Notes: generated from the letters alone by a model not told the origin. A stretch of DNA of 64,000 bases from Marilutibacter chinensis (GCF_021725675.1 NZ_JAKJPO010000004.1:248001-312000); one strand, 5' to 3'. Positions 1 to 10,287 are shown, counted from the stretch's first letter. Numbers and translations are program-made.

Positions 1-1
1 G

Positions 2-1234
2 ATCGTCGAGCACCTGTGGACCGGCCTGATCGAGGACCAGTCCCAGCAGGGCTCGCTGGTCGAGCCATTGATGTTCGCGGTCGGCTACATGGCGATGGCC
101 ACCCTGACCAGCGTGCTGGGCCGCCAGATGCGCGCGAGCCAGGAGCTCGCCGAACGCCGCGGCGAGGAGACCGCGCACCTGGTCGAGGTCAACGAGCTGA
201 TCATCCGCCGCCTGCGCACCGGCGTACTGCTGGTCGACGGCCACAACCGGATCGGCCTCGCCAACGAGGCTGCCGGCGCCCTGCTCGGCGGCCACAGCCC
301 GGACGAGGAGATCGTGCTGGACATCGCGATGCCGGAGCTGGCCCGCCGGCTGGGCGCCTGGCGCAACGGCGCCGCGCCGGACGAGGCGCCGCTGCAGCTG
401 GGCCCCGATCTCCCCGAAGTGGTGCCGCGCTTCACCCGGCTGCTGGCAGGCAGCGAGCAGACGCTGATCTTCCTCGACGACACCTCGCTGGTGTCGCGTC
501 GCGCCGAGTCGATCACCCTGGCCACCCTCGGCCGCTTCTCCGCCAGCCTCGCCCACGAGATCCGCAACCCGCTGGCGGCAATCAACTATGCGGTGCAACT
601 GCTGGAGGAATCCGACGACATCCGGCCGGCCGATCGCCGCCTGCTGGAGATCGTGCGCCAGCAAAGCATGCGCATGAACGGCATCGTCGACAACGTTCTG
701 GGCCTGGCCCGGCGCGAGCCCGCCAAGCCGGAGCACGTGGATCTGGCGGCGCTGACCCGCCAGTTCGTCGAGGAATACCTGGCCGGCCACCCGATCGAGA
801 ACGACACCCTCACCGCCACCGCCAGCCAGTCCCAGCCGACCGTGATGGTCGATCCGCGCCAGCTCCACCAGGTGTTGACCGTGCTCGTCCACAACGCGCT
901 GCTCTACGGCCGCAAGCCCGGCGAACCGGCGCGGGTCACCGTCCACGTCGCCGCCGACAGCAGCGGCAAGCACCGGATCGACGTGATCGACCGCGGCCCC
1001 GGCATCCCCGAACGGGTCGCCCTGCAGCTGTTCCGGCCGTTCTTCACCACGTCCCCGCACGGCACCGGCCTTGGCCTGTACATCGCCCGGGAGCTGTGCC
1101 GGGCCAATCAGGCCACGCTCGACTACGTCGCGACACCGGGCATCGGCAGTTGCTTCCGGATCCGCTTCACCCCCGGCGTCCGCGAGCAGGCGACGCCGGC
1201 AAAGCCCGCGCAGGCCGTCGCCGGCAGACGCTGA
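2..1234 (+). CDS. pilS: Sensor histidine kinase PilS, 5' end missing
   Basis: The reading frame is open from base 2, so the N-terminus, including most of the expected membrane segments, lies outside the window; 410 residues are visible. The H-box AHEIRNPLAAI (phospho-acceptor His codon at 554-556) and an ATPase domain with DRGPGIP and GTGLGLYIA G-boxes mark a two-component kinase. Residues about 30-160 read as a PAS-like sensory region (LLVDGHNRIGLANEAA). It lies 129 bp before a sigma-54 response regulator and two pilin genes, which fits PilS, the membrane kinase that phosphorylates PilR to control pilin transcription. The identification rests on motifs plus neighbours. Confidence 0.9.
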   Translation: MVEHLWTGLIEDQSQQGSLVEPLMFAVGYMAMATLTSVLGRQMRASQELAERRGEETAHLVEVNELIIRRLRTGVLLVDGHNRIGLANEAAGALLGGHSPDEEIVLDIAMPELARRLGAWRNGAAPDEAPLQLGPDLPEVVPRFTRLLAGSEQTLIFLDDTSLVSRRAESITLATLGRFSASLAHEIRNPLAAINYAVQLLEESDDIRPADRRLLEIVRQQSMRMNGIVDNVLGLARREPAKPEHVDLAALTRQFVEEYLAGHPIENDTLTATASQSQPTVMVDPRQLHQVLTVLVHNALLYGRKPGEPARVTVHVAADSSGKHRIDVIDRGPGIPERVALQLFRPFFTTSPHGTGLGLYIARELCRANQATLDYVATPGIGSCFRIRFTPGVREQATPAKPAQAVAGRR

Positions 1235-1363
1235 ACGGCCGGCCTCGCCGCGTTCGGGGCGGCCGTCGGGGACGCCGGATCCACGGTCCCGAGCGCGGTC
1301 GCGGCGGCGCCGATGCTTGGCCCATCGGCCGTGCATCGGCTATCGTGGCGGGCGGAGGAGAGG

Positions 1364-2725
<1,362 letters not shown>

Positions 2726-3350
2726 ATCTCTCCGCCACTGGCGGGAATGGGCAGATGTGCGGGGCGGCCTGCTCACCTGTCACCTCCCGGGCACGGCGCC
2801 CGCGATGCGCGGATCGGCTCTGCCTGCCGGGGTGCTGGAGCCCGAGGCCGCCCTCGCCAAGATGTTCTCTCCCCAGAGCCTCTTCGGCCGAACACCCGCA
2901 GGGGCCTCGCGACATCTCTGCGCCATCCCGCTTTCCATATGTGCATCTATGGATGGGGGGTGGGCGCCCCTGGCCGTCAACTGCAATACGCGTACAGACG
3001 ACGTATTGCCATGCCCCACGCCTGTCAGCGCGCCTCGAACACCGCGCTGGCGAGAGAAAGGGAGCGGGCGCCACCTGACCATCGGTGCGGAAGATTCCCG
3101 ATCCGACCCGTACCACCGCCCTGCAGCCGCGTACCCGGCAGAGCGCCTTGTTCCCTCCAGGAGCGGGCGCAACCGTCGAGGCGACCCTGTTCAGATTCCA
3201 TGGCAAACATCAGGGGCTCCCGCGAACCGGCGGCGCCTCATGAATCGAGCCGGCTGGATTCGGGCCCTCGCCCAAGTACCGCCCTCGTAAGGTCCGCCGA
3301 GTTAATCAAGCGCGGCCATGCGAGGAGTCCGCCGATGCAAGGGGACCGCA
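2726..3350. other. Long intergenic stretch after pilR, no gene seen
   Basis: About 625 bp between pilR and the pilin control region. Several open frames cross it, but their composition is arginine/proline-rich in every frame, none has a good ribosome binding site and none resembles a known family. I see no tRNA and no clear terminator. Confidence 0.5.
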
Positions 3351-3354
3351 AAAG

Positions 3355-3422
3355 TGACAATTTTTGTCAGTTTTCCCCGCCTGCTCGCCCATTTAGGTCA
3401 CAACAAAAGTGATTTTCATCAC
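3355..3422. promoter_or_regulatory. Palindrome cluster upstream of pilA1, candidate PilR sites
   Basis: Two perfect inverted repeats lie in an unusually A/T-rich patch: TGACAA-TTT-TTGTCA (3355-3369) and GTGAT-TTTC-ATCAC (3409-3422), with a further TCAC...GTGA pair at 3398-3412. They sit roughly 57-125 bp upstream of the sigma-54 promoter, the usual place for an enhancer-binding activator. TGTC/GACA half-sites resemble published PilR sites; assignment to PilR is inference. Confidence 0.5.
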
Positions 3423-3476
3423 AAAAATAGGGTGATGGTGACGGGATTTAGCGTCCGTGCAGACAGAGGTGGCCGC

Positions 3477-3493
3477 TTGGCACGGGATGTGCG
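3477..3493 (+). promoter_or_regulatory. Sigma-54-type promoter of pilA1
   Basis: TTGGCAC-N5-GTGC places GG at 3479-3480 and GC at 3491-3492, exactly the 10-bp -24/-12 spacing. The -12 box is GTGC rather than TTGC, so it is imperfect. Transcription would start near 3503, about 90 nt before the pilin ATG. Confidence 0.75.
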
Positions 3494-3592
3494 TATATAT
3501 CCCTGCACGTGCAGCAAGCACGGCAAGCCGATGGACCGGGGATCCGGGCCGGCAGGCACGTGAAGTTCAACCAACTCCTAGGGGAAATACCA

Positions 3593-4006
3593 ATGAAGAA
3601 GCAGCAAGGCTTTACCCTGATCGAGCTGATGATCGTGATCGCGATCCTCGGCATCCTGATCGCCATCGCTCTGCCGGCGTACCAGAACTACACCATCCGC
3701 ACCAAGAACGCCGAGTGCCTGAACGTGGCGGCTGGCGCCAAGCTGGCGGTCTCCGAGACCGCGCAGGATCGCGGCAGCCTGGGCATGGTCACCACGACCA
3801 ACACCGGCTTCAGCTTCGCGGCCAGCTCCTACTGCGCCAGCGTGACCGTTGCCGCCGGCGGCGACATTACCGCCGTGACCCAGCAGACTGGCGGCCCGGA
3901 CGTCACTTTCACCCTGGCTCCGGAAGCCGCTGCGGGTCGCATCGATTGGGACTGCTCGGCCACCGGTCAGGAGAACGATGCCCAGATCCCGGCCGAGTGC
4001 CGCTGA
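3593..4006 (+). CDS. pilA: Type IVa major pilin, copy 1
   Basis: 137-residue prepilin. The short positive leader MKKQQG is followed by [20 protein letters not shown], so PilD cleavage is expected after G6 with E5 of the mature pilin present. Cysteines fall at 42, 81, 121 and 136; the last two enclose a C-terminal disulfide loop typical of type IVa pilins. The ATG at 3593 is preceded by AGGGGAA. It is followed by a strong terminator, so it is a single-gene unit driven by its own sigma-54 promoter. The next gene is a close paralogue ending in the same IPAECR, which indicates tandem duplication. Confidence 0.95.
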   Translation: MKKQQGFTLIELMIVIAILGILIAIALPAYQNYTIRTKNAECLNVAAGAKLAVSETAQDRGSLGMVTTTNTGFSFAASSYCASVTVAAGGDITAVTQQTGGPDVTFTLAPEAAAGRIDWDCSATGQENDAQIPAECR

Positions 4007-4036
4007 TCCAAAGCTTCGCAGTCTTTTGCTGTATCG

Positions 4037-4067
4037 AAACCCCGGCATCTGTCGGGGTTTCTTTTTT
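4037..4067 (+). terminator. Rho-independent terminator of pilA1
   Basis: AAACCCCG (4037-4044) pairs perfectly with CGGGGTTT (4053-4060), followed by CTTTTTTT. It isolates pilA1 from the second pilin. Confidence 0.92.
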
Positions 4068-4096
4068 TGACCGGCCTCACGATAGCCGCGCTTCAG

Positions 4097-4113
4097 TTGG
4101 CACGCCTGTTGCA
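4097..4113 (+). promoter_or_regulatory. Consensus sigma-54 promoter of pilA2
   Basis: TTGGCAC-GCCTG-TTGCA matches the -24/-12 consensus at every conserved position (GG 4099-4100, GC 4111-4112). It ends about 40 bp before the second pilin ATG. It is a better match than the pilA1 promoter, but it has no palindromes of its own nearby. Confidence 0.88.
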
Positions 4114-4153
4114 TTGAAACTTACAGGGGCTCATTCCGGGCTAGGGGACCAAC

Positions 4154-4573
4154 ATGAAACTGTCGCGCACAAGGGGCTTCACCCTGATCGAACTAATGAT
4201 CGTAATCGCGATCTTGGGCATCCTCATTGCAATCGCGCTGCCCGCATATCTGGACTTCAGCATCCGCGCAAAAAATAGCGAGTGCCTGAACGTGGCAGCG
4301 TCGGCCAAACTGTCGGTAGGTGAATCAGCACAGGACCGTGGGCAGTTGGCGCTGATCACACCGACCAGCACCGGCTACAGCTTCGGTGCGAGCAGCTACT
4401 GCGCATCGGTGACCATAGCCAATGGTGGTGTGATCACCGCAATCACGCAGAATACCGGGGGACCCGACGCCAGTTTCCAACTGACGCCTGGTGAGGGTAG
4501 CGGCCGCGTTTCGTGGCACTGCACCGAACTCAACGGCGTACCACGGACCCAGATTCCAGCCGAGTGCCGCTGA
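4154..4573 (+). CDS. pilA: Type IVa major pilin, copy 2
   Basis: 139-residue prepilin. The leader MKLSRTRG is followed by [20 protein letters not shown], so cleavage is expected after G8. It is clearly homologous to the upstream pilin along its full length (shared [25 protein letters not shown] and a terminal IPAECR) but divergent in surface stretches. The four cysteines are conserved. AGGGGACC precedes the ATG. The gene is visibly richer in A/T than pilA1. A second pilin may be co-assembled, alternately expressed or a variant; the sequence does not say which. Confidence 0.93.
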   Translation: MKLSRTRGFTLIELMIVIAILGILIAIALPAYLDFSIRAKNSECLNVAASAKLSVGESAQDRGQLALITPTSTGYSFGASSYCASVTIANGGVITAITQNTGGPDASFQLTPGEGSGRVSWHCTELNGVPRTQIPAECR

Positions 4574-4614
4574 CTCACGTTCGGCACCTACATCATTCAG
4601 GTAAGCTGGTCATT

Positions 4615-4640
4615 CGCCCCGCGCGGCGGGGCGTCTTGGT
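4615..4640 (+). terminator. Probable terminator after pilA2
   Basis: A perfect 8-bp stem CGCCCCGC (4615-4622) / GCGGGGCG (4626-4633) with a 3-nt loop, followed by TCTTGGTTC. The U-tract is poor, so some read-through into the next genes is possible. Confidence 0.6.
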
Positions 4641-4694
4641 TCGCTCTGCTTGGCCGCGCGAAAAGGGACTCGCCCCTTCGCTGCAAAGACGCCC

Positions 4695-6647
4695 ATGCCC
4701 ACTGCAGACTCGACACTCAGGCTTAATCCGCTCCGATTCCTACTGACTGCCGCCTTGCTGGCCACCATCGCGGCATACTGGATCGGCCTTTCCGGCCCTC
4801 TGCTGTTCGACGATGCCGCGAACCTAGCGCAGATCCAACGCTGGCTCGAGGGCCGCGCAGGATTGTATGAAGCGATCTTCGGCACGAGCTCGGGGCTGCT
4901 GCTGCGCCCTGTCTCCATGGCGACGCTCGCGCTGAATGCGAGCATGGCAGGCGGCATCCAGCCGGTGTTGATGAAGCTGACCAACCTCTTGGTCCACCTC
5001 GTGTGTGGAGGTCTGCTGTGGCAGTTGGTGCGGCTGTTGATGTCCCGCGACGAACGGCTTGCCCCGCATGGGACTACGGTTGCGGGCTTGGTCGCGGCTC
5101 TATGGCTGCTGCATCCCTTCAACGCCAGCACCGTGCTCTACGTCGTCCAGCGCATGGCGCAGCTCAGCACGCTGTTCATGCTTGCCGGGCTGTGGGCCTA
5201 TACCAGCGCGCGACTGGACCAGACAGCCGGCCGGCCACGTAGGGCGCGCTGGAAACTGTTCGCGCTATTCCCGGCAATGCTGCTTCTCGGTCTGCTGAGC
5301 AAGGAAAACGCCGCGGTACTGCCGGCATTGTGCCTGGTGATCGAACTGGCGTGGTTCCGGGGGCAAAACAGCGGCCGTAGCCTCCGCCTGTTCTACACAG
5401 TCTTTCTCGCCGCCCCAGCGATCGCGGTGATCGCGGTCCTGCTTTGGCAGCCGGACCGGCTGGTCAGTGCCTACGCCGCACGCGATTTCGGCCCATGGGA
5501 ACGCTTGTTGACCGAGGGCCGCGTACTGCTCGACTACGTCTCGCAGACCTTCTTTCCCCAAGGCGGGCGCATGGGGCTTTACCACGACGACTTCGTCCCC
5601 TCAAGCGGGTTGCTCACCCCGATCTCGACCCTGTTTTGCGGGCTGGCCATCATCGGCGTGTCGATTGCGTGCTGGCTGCTGCGCCGCCGCTTTCCAGGCG
5701 TGTTTGCGGGCTGGTTCCTGTTCCTCGTCGGCCATGCGGTCGAATCGACGGTTCTGCCGCTCGACCTCTACTACGAGCACCGCAATTATTTTCCGATGGC
5801 GGGGCTGTTGCTGGCAGCCGTCACCGGCGTCGGCTACCTGGTCCGATACTCGCCGGGCGACATCTCGCGATGGCGGCGTATGGCGACCGTGGCCGGCCTG
5901 CTCGCGGCGGTGGCGCTGGGTCTGGCGACCCACCAGCGTGCGCGTGTCTGGCAGTCGATGGACGCCATCGCTCGCGAATCGGTCGCCCATCACCCGGACT
6001 CGCTGCGCGCGCGCTTGAGCCTGGCCACGGTGGAGATGCAGGCTTCGCGATTCGCGGAGAGTCGCGCGCAGCTGGAAGCTCTGTCACAGGCTCGCGACCC
6101 GCACAACCGGGAGATCGGTTTTCTCGGCATGGCCAGCCTCGACTGCATCAGCCAAGGGAGCGCAGACTCGGCATTGCTCCGTGCTGCCATGGATGCATCT
6201 CTGTCGCCGGTCACGCTCGCGGACTACCAAGCCTTCGGGCTGCTGTCGCGGGTGGTCGGCGATACCTCCTGTGCAGGCGTTACACCATCCGGTATCGCTG
6301 ATGCCATGGCTCATGCACTTGAGGTCGCCAGCGACCAACCCGACACAAGCAAATCGAAATGGCGACTGCGTCTCGTGCTCGCTCAGAGTCTTGCGCAAGC
6401 CGGTCGCGGCGCCGATGCCCTGACCCAGGCCCGGCTGGCGTGGCAACCAGGCGCCGATATCGCAGTTGGCAGCACACTGGTGCAGTTGGCAGTGCAGCAA
6501 GGCGATACTGAACTCGCCAGGAGGACCGTCGTGGAAATGGCTGCGCGGTCTGGCCGGTTCGACCAGCTCGCCCTCGCGGAGGTGGCGCGCATGCAGGCCT
6601 ACATCGCGGAAGCAACATCCATCGAGACCGCAACACCGGCTGAATGA
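4695..6647 (+). CDS. GT-C-type multi-TM protein with TPR-like C-terminus, copy 1 (candidate pilin glycosyltransferase)
   Basis: 650 residues. A first membrane helix at about 15-35 is followed by an acidic pair in LLFDDAANL (D39, D40), where GT-C glycosyltransferases keep their catalytic acid. Many further hydrophobic helices follow to about 400, then a helical, TPR-like C-terminal third. Motifs LYVVQRMAQLSTLF, SKENAAV and YYEHRNYFP resemble the TMTC/TPR family of protein O-glycosyltransferases. The ATG at 4695 is preferred over a TTG at 4650; neither has a strong ribosome binding site. It overlaps its paralogue by 4 bp and directly follows two pilins, as pilin glycosyltransferases do in Pseudomonas. 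Pilin as substrate is inference. Confidence 0.6.
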   Translation: MPTADSTLRLNPLRFLLTAALLATIAAYWIGLSGPLLFDDAANLAQIQRWLEGRAGLYEAIFGTSSGLLLRPVSMATLALNASMAGGIQPVLMKLTNLLVHLVCGGLLWQLVRLLMSRDERLAPHGTTVAGLVAALWLLHPFNASTVLYVVQRMAQLSTLFMLAGLWAYTSARLDQTAGRPRRARWKLFALFPAMLLLGLLSKENAAVLPALCLVIELAWFRGQNSGRSLRLFYTVFLAAPAIAVIAVLLWQPDRLVSAYAARDFGPWERLLTEGRVLLDYVSQTFFPQGGRMGLYHDDFVPSSGLLTPISTLFCGLAIIGVSIACWLLRRRFPGVFAGWFLFLVGHAVESTVLPLDLYYEHRNYFPMAGLLLAAVTGVGYLVRYSPGDISRWRRMATVAGLLAAVALGLATHQRARVWQSMDAIARESVAHHPDSLRARLSLATVEMQASRFAESRAQLEALSQARDPHNREIGFLGMASLDCISQGSADSALLRAAMDASLSPVTLADYQAFGLLSRVVGDTSCAGVTPSGIADAMAHALEVASDQPDTSKSKWRLRLVLAQSLAQAGRGADALTQARLAWQPGADIAVGSTLVQLAVQQGDTELARRTVVEMAARSGRFDQLALAEVARMQAYIAEATSIETATPAE

Positions 6648-8563
6648 ACCGCACCATGCGACTCCCGGTCTCACCAGGAACAGGACTGTTCATCGCGTTT
6701 GCGGCAACCTGCCTGCTTTATGGACCGGGCCTGAGCGGCGCCTTCATCTTCGACGATGCGATCAACTTCGCACCGCTGCAAGACTGGATTCTCGGCCGCT
6801 CGTCCTGGCAGACGGTGGTATTCGGCAACACATCAGGGCCGCTCGGGCGCTCGGTATCGATGTTCAGCTTCCTGGCCAGTGCATCGATCAATGGGCTGGA
6901 CCCGCTCTACTTCAAGGCCTTTAACCTCGTCATCCACCTGCTCTGCGGATGGCTGAGCTACCTGCTCCTGAGCTGGGCACTGGAGCGCGACGCCCGACTG
7001 AAGCGCCATGCCAAACCTGTTGCCGTCGTTCTGGCCACGATCTGGCTCGTTCACCCCCTGCATGTGAGCACGGTGCTTTACGCGGTGCAGCGCATGGCAC
7101 AGCTCAGCACGTTGTTCGCGCTATTGGCTGTCCTCGTCTACGTTCACTCGCGGGAGCGACTGGAAAGCGACGGCCGGCTGTCCCGGACAAGCGGATCGTT
7201 GCTGTTCATCGCGTTCCCCGTTCTTCTGACGGCCGGAATGCTGGCGAAAGAGAATGCTGCGGTCGCGCCGTTGCTGTGTCTGGTTCTGGAGACCGCCTAT
7301 TTCAGCCGGAACGAGCACACCATTCGTCCAGTTGTCGTCTTTCATTCGATCTTTGTCGCGCTGCCTGCACTGGCGACAGTCGGACTATTGATGCTGTTTC
7401 CGGACCGCCTTCTGGGTGGGTACGAGATGAGGGATTTCACGCCATTGGAAAGGCTGCTCACACAGCCACGCGCGCTAGTCGACTACCTCGGCATGTGGTT
7501 CCTCCCCCGCGGTGGCCGCATGGGGGTATTTACCGATGGATTCCCGGCATCGACGGGCATTCTCGCACCACCGATCACGCTACTTGCAATCATCGCACTG
7601 CTGGCGATCAGCGCCTGGGTGATAGCGGCTCGTCGTACACGTTCATACCTATTTGCGGGCTGGTTCTTTTTCCTGGGAGCGCATGCGGTGGAGTCAAGCT
7701 TCCTGCCTCTCGATCTGTACTACGAACACCGCAATTACCTTCCCTCACTGGGCCTGTTACTGGCAGCAGGTGGCCTCTTGGCTCCATCCGTCATCGGCCT
7801 GTTGTGCACGTCGACAATCAGGCGTCTTGCTGTCCCAGCAGGGGCGGTCGCCATGTTCGCCGCTCTTGGGCTGATCACCTCGTCGCAGGTACGTGCCTGG
7901 CAGAGCAAGGAAGCCTTGGTCCGGCAAGCAATCGTCCACCATCCGGAGTCGATCCGGGCCGCGCAAGCGCTGATCATCGAAAAGATCAACAAGGGCGACT
8001 ATCCAGCCGCGACCCGACTCCTCGACAAACTGACCAGGCATCCCGATCCACGGGTGCGTCTGGATGCGCACATCGACATGTTCTCGGTCGCGTGCCTGGC
8101 GGGCTCAATCCGTGGGACGGAGCTTCTTGACCGCGCATTGACGGACGCTCCCGACCGGCTGATGGTGAGCGATGTCCAGGCCATCGGATTCCTTGTTCAG
8201 GTCAGTCGCAACGACAGATGTACCCCGGTGCGGCAAGACATCATCGCTTCCCGCCTCGCGCGGCTCGCCGACAGGGCGTCAGCTCAAGCTGACAGCGCCA
8301 AGCCGAAGTACCAGGTGCGCTACGCGTCGGCGATCCTGTACTCCCGTGCCGGCGACTGGCAAAAGGCACTGGAACAGGCCGGTCTGGCAGCTCAACCCGG
8401 TGCGCCAAATGAAGTTCTAGGACTACTTGCAGAATGCCACGCGATGACTGGAAATAGGGAAAGGGCTCAGGAGATACTGGCTCTACTGGATGAAGATGTA
8501 GGGGAGCATGACCTGTCAGGCAAGAAGATGCTCGCGCGCCTTCATGCTTTGCTCGAAGAGTGA
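6644..8563 (+). CDS. GT-C-type multi-TM protein with TPR-like C-terminus, copy 2
   Basis: 639 residues, starting in an ATGA overlap with the previous gene and so probably translationally coupled to it. It has the same architecture: first helix at about 13-35, FIFDDAINF (D37, D38), LYAVQRMAQLSTLF, AKENAAV, YYEHRNYLP, then a soluble helical C-terminus. It is a diverged tandem duplicate of the upstream protein. Codon use is noticeably more A/T-rich than in the flanking pil genes, suggesting horizontal origin of the island. Two pilins followed by two such enzymes suggests matched pilin/enzyme pairs, which is inference. Confidence 0.6.
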   Translation: MNRTMRLPVSPGTGLFIAFAATCLLYGPGLSGAFIFDDAINFAPLQDWILGRSSWQTVVFGNTSGPLGRSVSMFSFLASASINGLDPLYFKAFNLVIHLLCGWLSYLLLSWALERDARLKRHAKPVAVVLATIWLVHPLHVSTVLYAVQRMAQLSTLFALLAVLVYVHSRERLESDGRLSRTSGSLLFIAFPVLLTAGMLAKENAAVAPLLCLVLETAYFSRNEHTIRPVVVFHSIFVALPALATVGLLMLFPDRLLGGYEMRDFTPLERLLTQPRALVDYLGMWFLPRGGRMGVFTDGFPASTGILAPPITLLAIIALLAISAWVIAARRTRSYLFAGWFFFLGAHAVESSFLPLDLYYEHRNYLPSLGLLLAAGGLLAPSVIGLLCTSTIRRLAVPAGAVAMFAALGLITSSQVRAWQSKEALVRQAIVHHPESIRAAQALIIEKINKGDYPAATRLLDKLTRHPDPRVRLDAHIDMFSVACLAGSIRGTELLDRALTDAPDRLMVSDVQAIGFLVQVSRNDRCTPVRQDIIASRLARLADRASAQADSAKPKYQVRYASAILYSRAGDWQKALEQAGLAAQPGAPNEVLGLLAECHAMTGNRERAQEILALLDEDVGEHDLSGKKMLARLHALLEE

Positions 8564-8662
8564 CCGGGTCTAGCTCCTACGCAAGACCTAGCTTTGGTCG
8601 CAAACGACCGATCACCGGAATTCCTTTCTCCATCAACTTGACGTCGCACAGATAAAGCACGA

Positions 8663-9715
8663 ATGGCCAGCATCCTGATCGACGTCTGTCATCCCGCGCA
8701 CGTCCATTTCTTCCGCCAACCGATAGAGATACTGCGTAGCGAAGGCCATACGGTGCATGTGTCGTCTCGCGACAAGGACGTGGCCACGCAGCTGTTGGAG
8801 GCGGCGGACATCGCACATCATCCGCTGGGACGAGCAGCGTCAGGGCCATTGGGACTGCTGAAGGAACTGGTCGTTCGCGACTGGCAGCTATGGCGCCTCG
8901 CCCGCAAGCTCGACGTTGACGTGATCGCCGCGCTGGGAGGCACCTTCGCAGTCCATGCGGCGACCCTGCACGGGGTTCCGAGCATTGTCTTCTACGACAC
9001 CGAGATGGCTCATCTGCAGAACCGCATCACCTACCCGCTGGCCTCGCGCGTGGTGGTACCCCGCTGCTATCAGGGATGGTTGCCTTCGGGGAAGTCGGAA
9101 CGCTACGCGGGTTACCATGAACTCAGCTATCTGCACCCGAACCGCTTCCAGCCCGATCCCGCACGCGCCCACGCCGGCGGCCTGCACATGGAGCTTCCGA
9201 CGTTCCTGGTGCGGCTGGTGTCATGGACCGCGAATCACGACATCGGCGACAAGGGCCTCGGCGAGCAGGAGATGACCCGGGTCGTCAGTCGTCTGGAAGC
9301 CGTCGGACATGTAATCATCTCCGCCGAAAGCAGTCTGCCCGAACGATTCGGGCATCTCCGCTACCGGGGGTCTCCAGAGGACATGCATCACCTGATGGCA
9401 TTCTGCAGCGGCTACTTCGGTGAAAGTGCGACCATGGCGTCCGAATGCGCGGTTCTCGGAGTTCCGGCCGTGTACGCGGCGAACTCCAGCCGGGGCTATA
9501 CCGACGAGCAGGAAGCCAGATACGGCCTTGTCCGGAACGTGCGGGCCCTCGACTCGGAGAGTATCGAGGCCGGCCTGGAATGGCTGCTGGAGCGGACGTC
9601 GGCGGACCTGTCGGCCGCGAGACAGGCGATGCTCAATGAGTGCATCGACGTGGCTGACCACGTGGCCCGGCGGATACTGGACGTTGTAGCTTCCAGGCCG
9701 AGGCGCCGGGGATGA
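8663..9715 (+). CDS. DUF354 family protein, GT-B-like glycosyltransferase fold
   Basis: 350 residues. The N-terminal pattern LIDVCHPAHVHFFRQPIEIL, together with IAALGGTFAVHAA, PSIVFYDTEMAHLQNR and a C-terminal GESATMASECAVLGVPAVY segment, matches DUF354 proteins. These look like GT-B enzymes of the MurG/UDP-GlcNAc-epimerase type and are usually found in surface-glycan clusters. No membrane segment. It starts 99 bp after the GT-C pair and overlaps the next gene by 4 bp (ATGA at 9712), so it is the head of a three-gene unit. The sugar substrate cannot be read from the sequence. Confidence 0.65.
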   Translation: MASILIDVCHPAHVHFFRQPIEILRSEGHTVHVSSRDKDVATQLLEAADIAHHPLGRAASGPLGLLKELVVRDWQLWRLARKLDVDVIAALGGTFAVHAATLHGVPSIVFYDTEMAHLQNRITYPLASRVVVPRCYQGWLPSGKSERYAGYHELSYLHPNRFQPDPARAHAGGLHMELPTFLVRLVSWTANHDIGDKGLGEQEMTRVVSRLEAVGHVIISAESSLPERFGHLRYRGSPEDMHHLMAFCSGYFGESATMASECAVLGVPAVYAANSSRGYTDEQEARYGLVRNVRALDSESIEAGLEWLLERTSADLSAARQAMLNECIDVADHVARRILDVVASRPRRRG

Positions 9716-10287
9716 GCTTCCATGTCGATGAATCCCTGCGGATGAGACGGCTCGCGGCTGCCGTCGCCGGCTGCGATGAAGTGTTGGACCTCGGCTGGGC
9801 ACAAATCCCCAACCGCTTCCTCTGCAACCGTCGCGTCGTCGGTTTCGATCTCGATGATGCCGCGCTTCCCGGCAACTATCATGCGGCCGTCACGGGCGAC
9901 GTGCGGAAGATGCGGCACCTTCTCGGCACGGCCGAGTTCGATGCCATCGTCGCGGGCGAGATCATCGAGCATGTCGAGGATCCCTACGGATTTCTTCGCG
10001 ACTGCCATCACCTCCTTCGGGCGGGCGGAAAACTCGCGCTCTCCACCCCCAATCCGAACTCGCCGATCGAGCGGCTGCTGACCCTGACGCTCAACAGGAA
10101 GTTCTTCTATACGCGGGAGCATCTCTGCCTCTATCCACAGAGATGGCTGATCCGGATGCTCGAGAACTGCGGATTCAAGGACGTACGGCTTCGGTCCGGC
10201 GGGTTCCCGCTGCCGTTCATCGGCACGGTTCCGTTTCCGCGCCCCTGGTGCCATCAAACCATTGCCATAGCAACCAAGGCCGGGTGA
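9712..10287 (+). CDS. SAM-dependent class I methyltransferase of the glycan island
   Basis: 191 residues, short for the family. VLDLGWAQIPN replaces the usual DxGxGxG loop and is unusually poor in glycine. FDAIVAGEIIEHVEDPYGFL and LLRAGGKLALSTPNP are typical motif II/III stretches of Methyltransf_11/UbiE-like enzymes. It is coupled to the DUF354 gene upstream (ATGA overlap) and to the flippase-like gene downstream (TGATG, 1-bp overlap), so methylation of a sugar or lipid-linked glycan is a reasonable guess. The weak SAM loop leaves activity uncertain. Confidence 0.65.
   Translation: MSFHVDESLRMRRLAAAVAGCDEVLDLGWAQIPNRFLCNRRVVGFDLDDAALPGNYHAAVTGDVRKMRHLLGTAEFDAIVAGEIIEHVEDPYGFLRDCHHLLRAGGKLALSTPNPNSPIERLLTLTLNRKFFYTREHLCLYPQRWLIRMLENCGFKDVRLRSGGFPLPFIGTVPFPRPWCHQTIAIATKAG

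Noticed and set aside
2757-3290. Open frames of 130-180 codons between pilR and pilA
   Set aside because: No ribosome binding site, no homology-like motifs and Arg/Pro-rich composition on both strands.
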